Part shown: piece after piece, positions 63,380 through 64,000 of the stretch
How positions within the stretch are numbered: position 1 is the stretch's first letter
How the letters are laid out: each line of letters begins with the position of its first letter
Assembly (NCBI GenBank): GCA_014138725.1
Contig: JACJID010000001.1
Location: forward strand, 1,116,001-1,180,000
Origin: Kutzneria viridogrisea
GTDB lineage: Bacteria > Actinomycetota > Actinomycetes > Mycobacteriales > Pseudonocardiaceae
Reading direction: 5' to 3'
DNA length: 64,000 nt
Position numbers and translations under genes: made by a program
Notes under the pieces: model-generated
The model's database searches: none
What the model was told of the DNA's origin: nothing
Seen by the model: the letters and a program-made list of their open reading frames with translations, nothing else

Positions 63380-63982
63380 ATGTCACCGCGACGCTCAGCG
63401 GCCGAAGCCCAGGCCACCAGGGGTCGGATCCTTGGCCGTGCCGCCGAGATCGCCTCCGAGGAAGGGCTGGACGGCATCACCATCGGCCGGCTCGCCGAGG
63501 AACTGGAGATGAGCAAGTCCGGGGTGCACAAGCACTTCGGCACCAAGGAGACGCTGCAGATCTCCACATTGGACAAGGCGTTCGTGGACTTCTGGCACCG
63601 GGTGGTCGAGCCCGCGCTGGCCGAGCCGCCGGGTCTGCGTCGGCTGCGCGCGGTGTGCGCCAATTCCGTGGACTACCTGGAAGCGCCGCTACTGCCCGGC
63701 GGCTGCCTGATGACCGCGGCGCTCAGCGAGTATGACGGCCGCCCCGGCCGGGTCCGCGACGCGGTGGCCGAGGTGTGGTCGCGCTGGCGGGAACAGCTGC
63801 GAGCGGACCTGGCCGTGGCGGTGGACAACGACGAGCTACCCGTCGGCTTCGACGTCGACCAGGCGCTGTTCGAGATCGTCGCCGCCGGGCTGGCACTGAA
63901 CGCGGCCATGCAGCTCCAGCACGACCGGACGGCCGCGGGCCGGGCCCGCCGCGCGATCGACCGGGCCCTGGACCAGTCCTGA
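63380..63982 (+). CDS. TetR-family regulator of the MBL/SDR unit
   Basis: 200 residues. HTH ITIGRLAEELEMSKSGVHKH preceded by TRGRILGRAAEIASEEG; the C-terminal domain (PLLPGGCLMTAALSEYDGRP) is of the TetR_C_6-like group. It probably represses the divergent MBL and SDR genes and itself through the palindrome. Right-most complete gene of the window. Confidence 0.93.
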   Translation: MSPRRSAAEAQATRGRILGRAAEIASEEGLDGITIGRLAEELEMSKSGVHKHFGTKETLQISTLDKAFVDFWHRVVEPALAEPPGLRRLRAVCANSVDYLEAPLLPGGCLMTAALSEYDGRPGRVRDAVAEVWSRWREQLRADLAVAVDNDELPVGFDVDQALFEIVAAGLALNAAMQLQHDRTAAGRARRAIDRALDQS

Positions 63983-64000
63983 CCGCACGTCAGACCAGGC

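Noticed and set aside
1-64000. CRISPR array or short tandem repeat array
   Set aside because: No regularly spaced repeats with unique spacers were seen; repeats found are IS copies, att-like repeats and operators.

Overview
The window is high-GC actinobacterial DNA. G/C-rich codon third positions, frequent GTG starts, a Tap-type secreted peptidase pair, a DUF6292 protein, LuxR/HxlR/TetR regulators and actinobacterial IS families suggest a soil actinomycete, probably of the Pseudonocardiaceae. That placement is inference; no rRNA is present. The overall character is an accessory, heavily IS-remodelled stretch: intact operons separated by truncated genes, IS scars and two tRNA-derived attachment-site scars.

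Layout. 1-4.1 kb: a large AAA/LuxR-type regulator (runs off the left edge) and a secreted S8 peptidase. 4.1-8 kb: gene remnants, an IS3-like element and a prepilin peptidase broken by one in-frame TGA. 8-10.8 kb: a small heat-shock locus with DUF6292, a mini J-protein, a small hypothetical and Hsp20 facing a RheA/HSP18-type regulator across two copies of a TGTCATC-N5-GATGACA-like operator. 10.8-12 kb: an IS630 element. 12.2-12.83 kb: a gene-less, hairpin-dense stretch that I propose is a structured noncoding RNA, followed by a small MerR protein. 13.5-20.3 kb: a formyl-THF cyclo-ligase and XRE regulator cut by an IS630 copy, a truncated response regulator, an SDR/TetR pair, and a broken radical SAM maturase. 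19.6-30.3 kb: a two-component system, an integral membrane protein, a second histidine kinase with an unusual C-terminal extracytoplasmic tail, and two paralogous secreted Tap-like peptidases flanking a DUF5684 protein and a PAP2 phosphatase.

30.3-32.7 kb holds a NYN-domain protein and scars of two tRNA 3' halves, one of them tRNA-Pro(GGG) with its own terminator. Immediately to the right, 33.4-43.2 kb, is a tightly overlapping chaperone/redox operon: hsp20, general stress protein, dnaK, grpE, cbpA-type dnaJ, cbpM, clpB, zinc-ribbon thioredoxin, a 25-codon small ORF (hit by IS630), a UBP zinc finger protein, and a cNMP-domain/thioredoxin-reductase fusion cut by an IS5 element. It looks like a self-contained protein-repair island beside a tRNA attachment site.

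43.2-58.4 kb is IS-rich: IS5, three near-identical copies of one IS630 (also at 15.6 and 54.5 kb), a second IS630 type, a second IS3-like element, IS1182-like debris, and a TnsA gene with a truncated TnsB. Between them lie a DJ-1/PfpI protein, a beta-propeller protein with a QorB-like reductase and divergent HxlR regulator, broken MarR and LysR genes, and a lower-GC DUF4265 gene. 58.4-64 kb carries two divergent TetR-controlled units: TetR with a rifampicin-monooxygenase-like flavoprotein, and TetR with a metallo-beta-lactamase-fold protein and an SDR. Each has a clear palindromic operator between the divergent genes.
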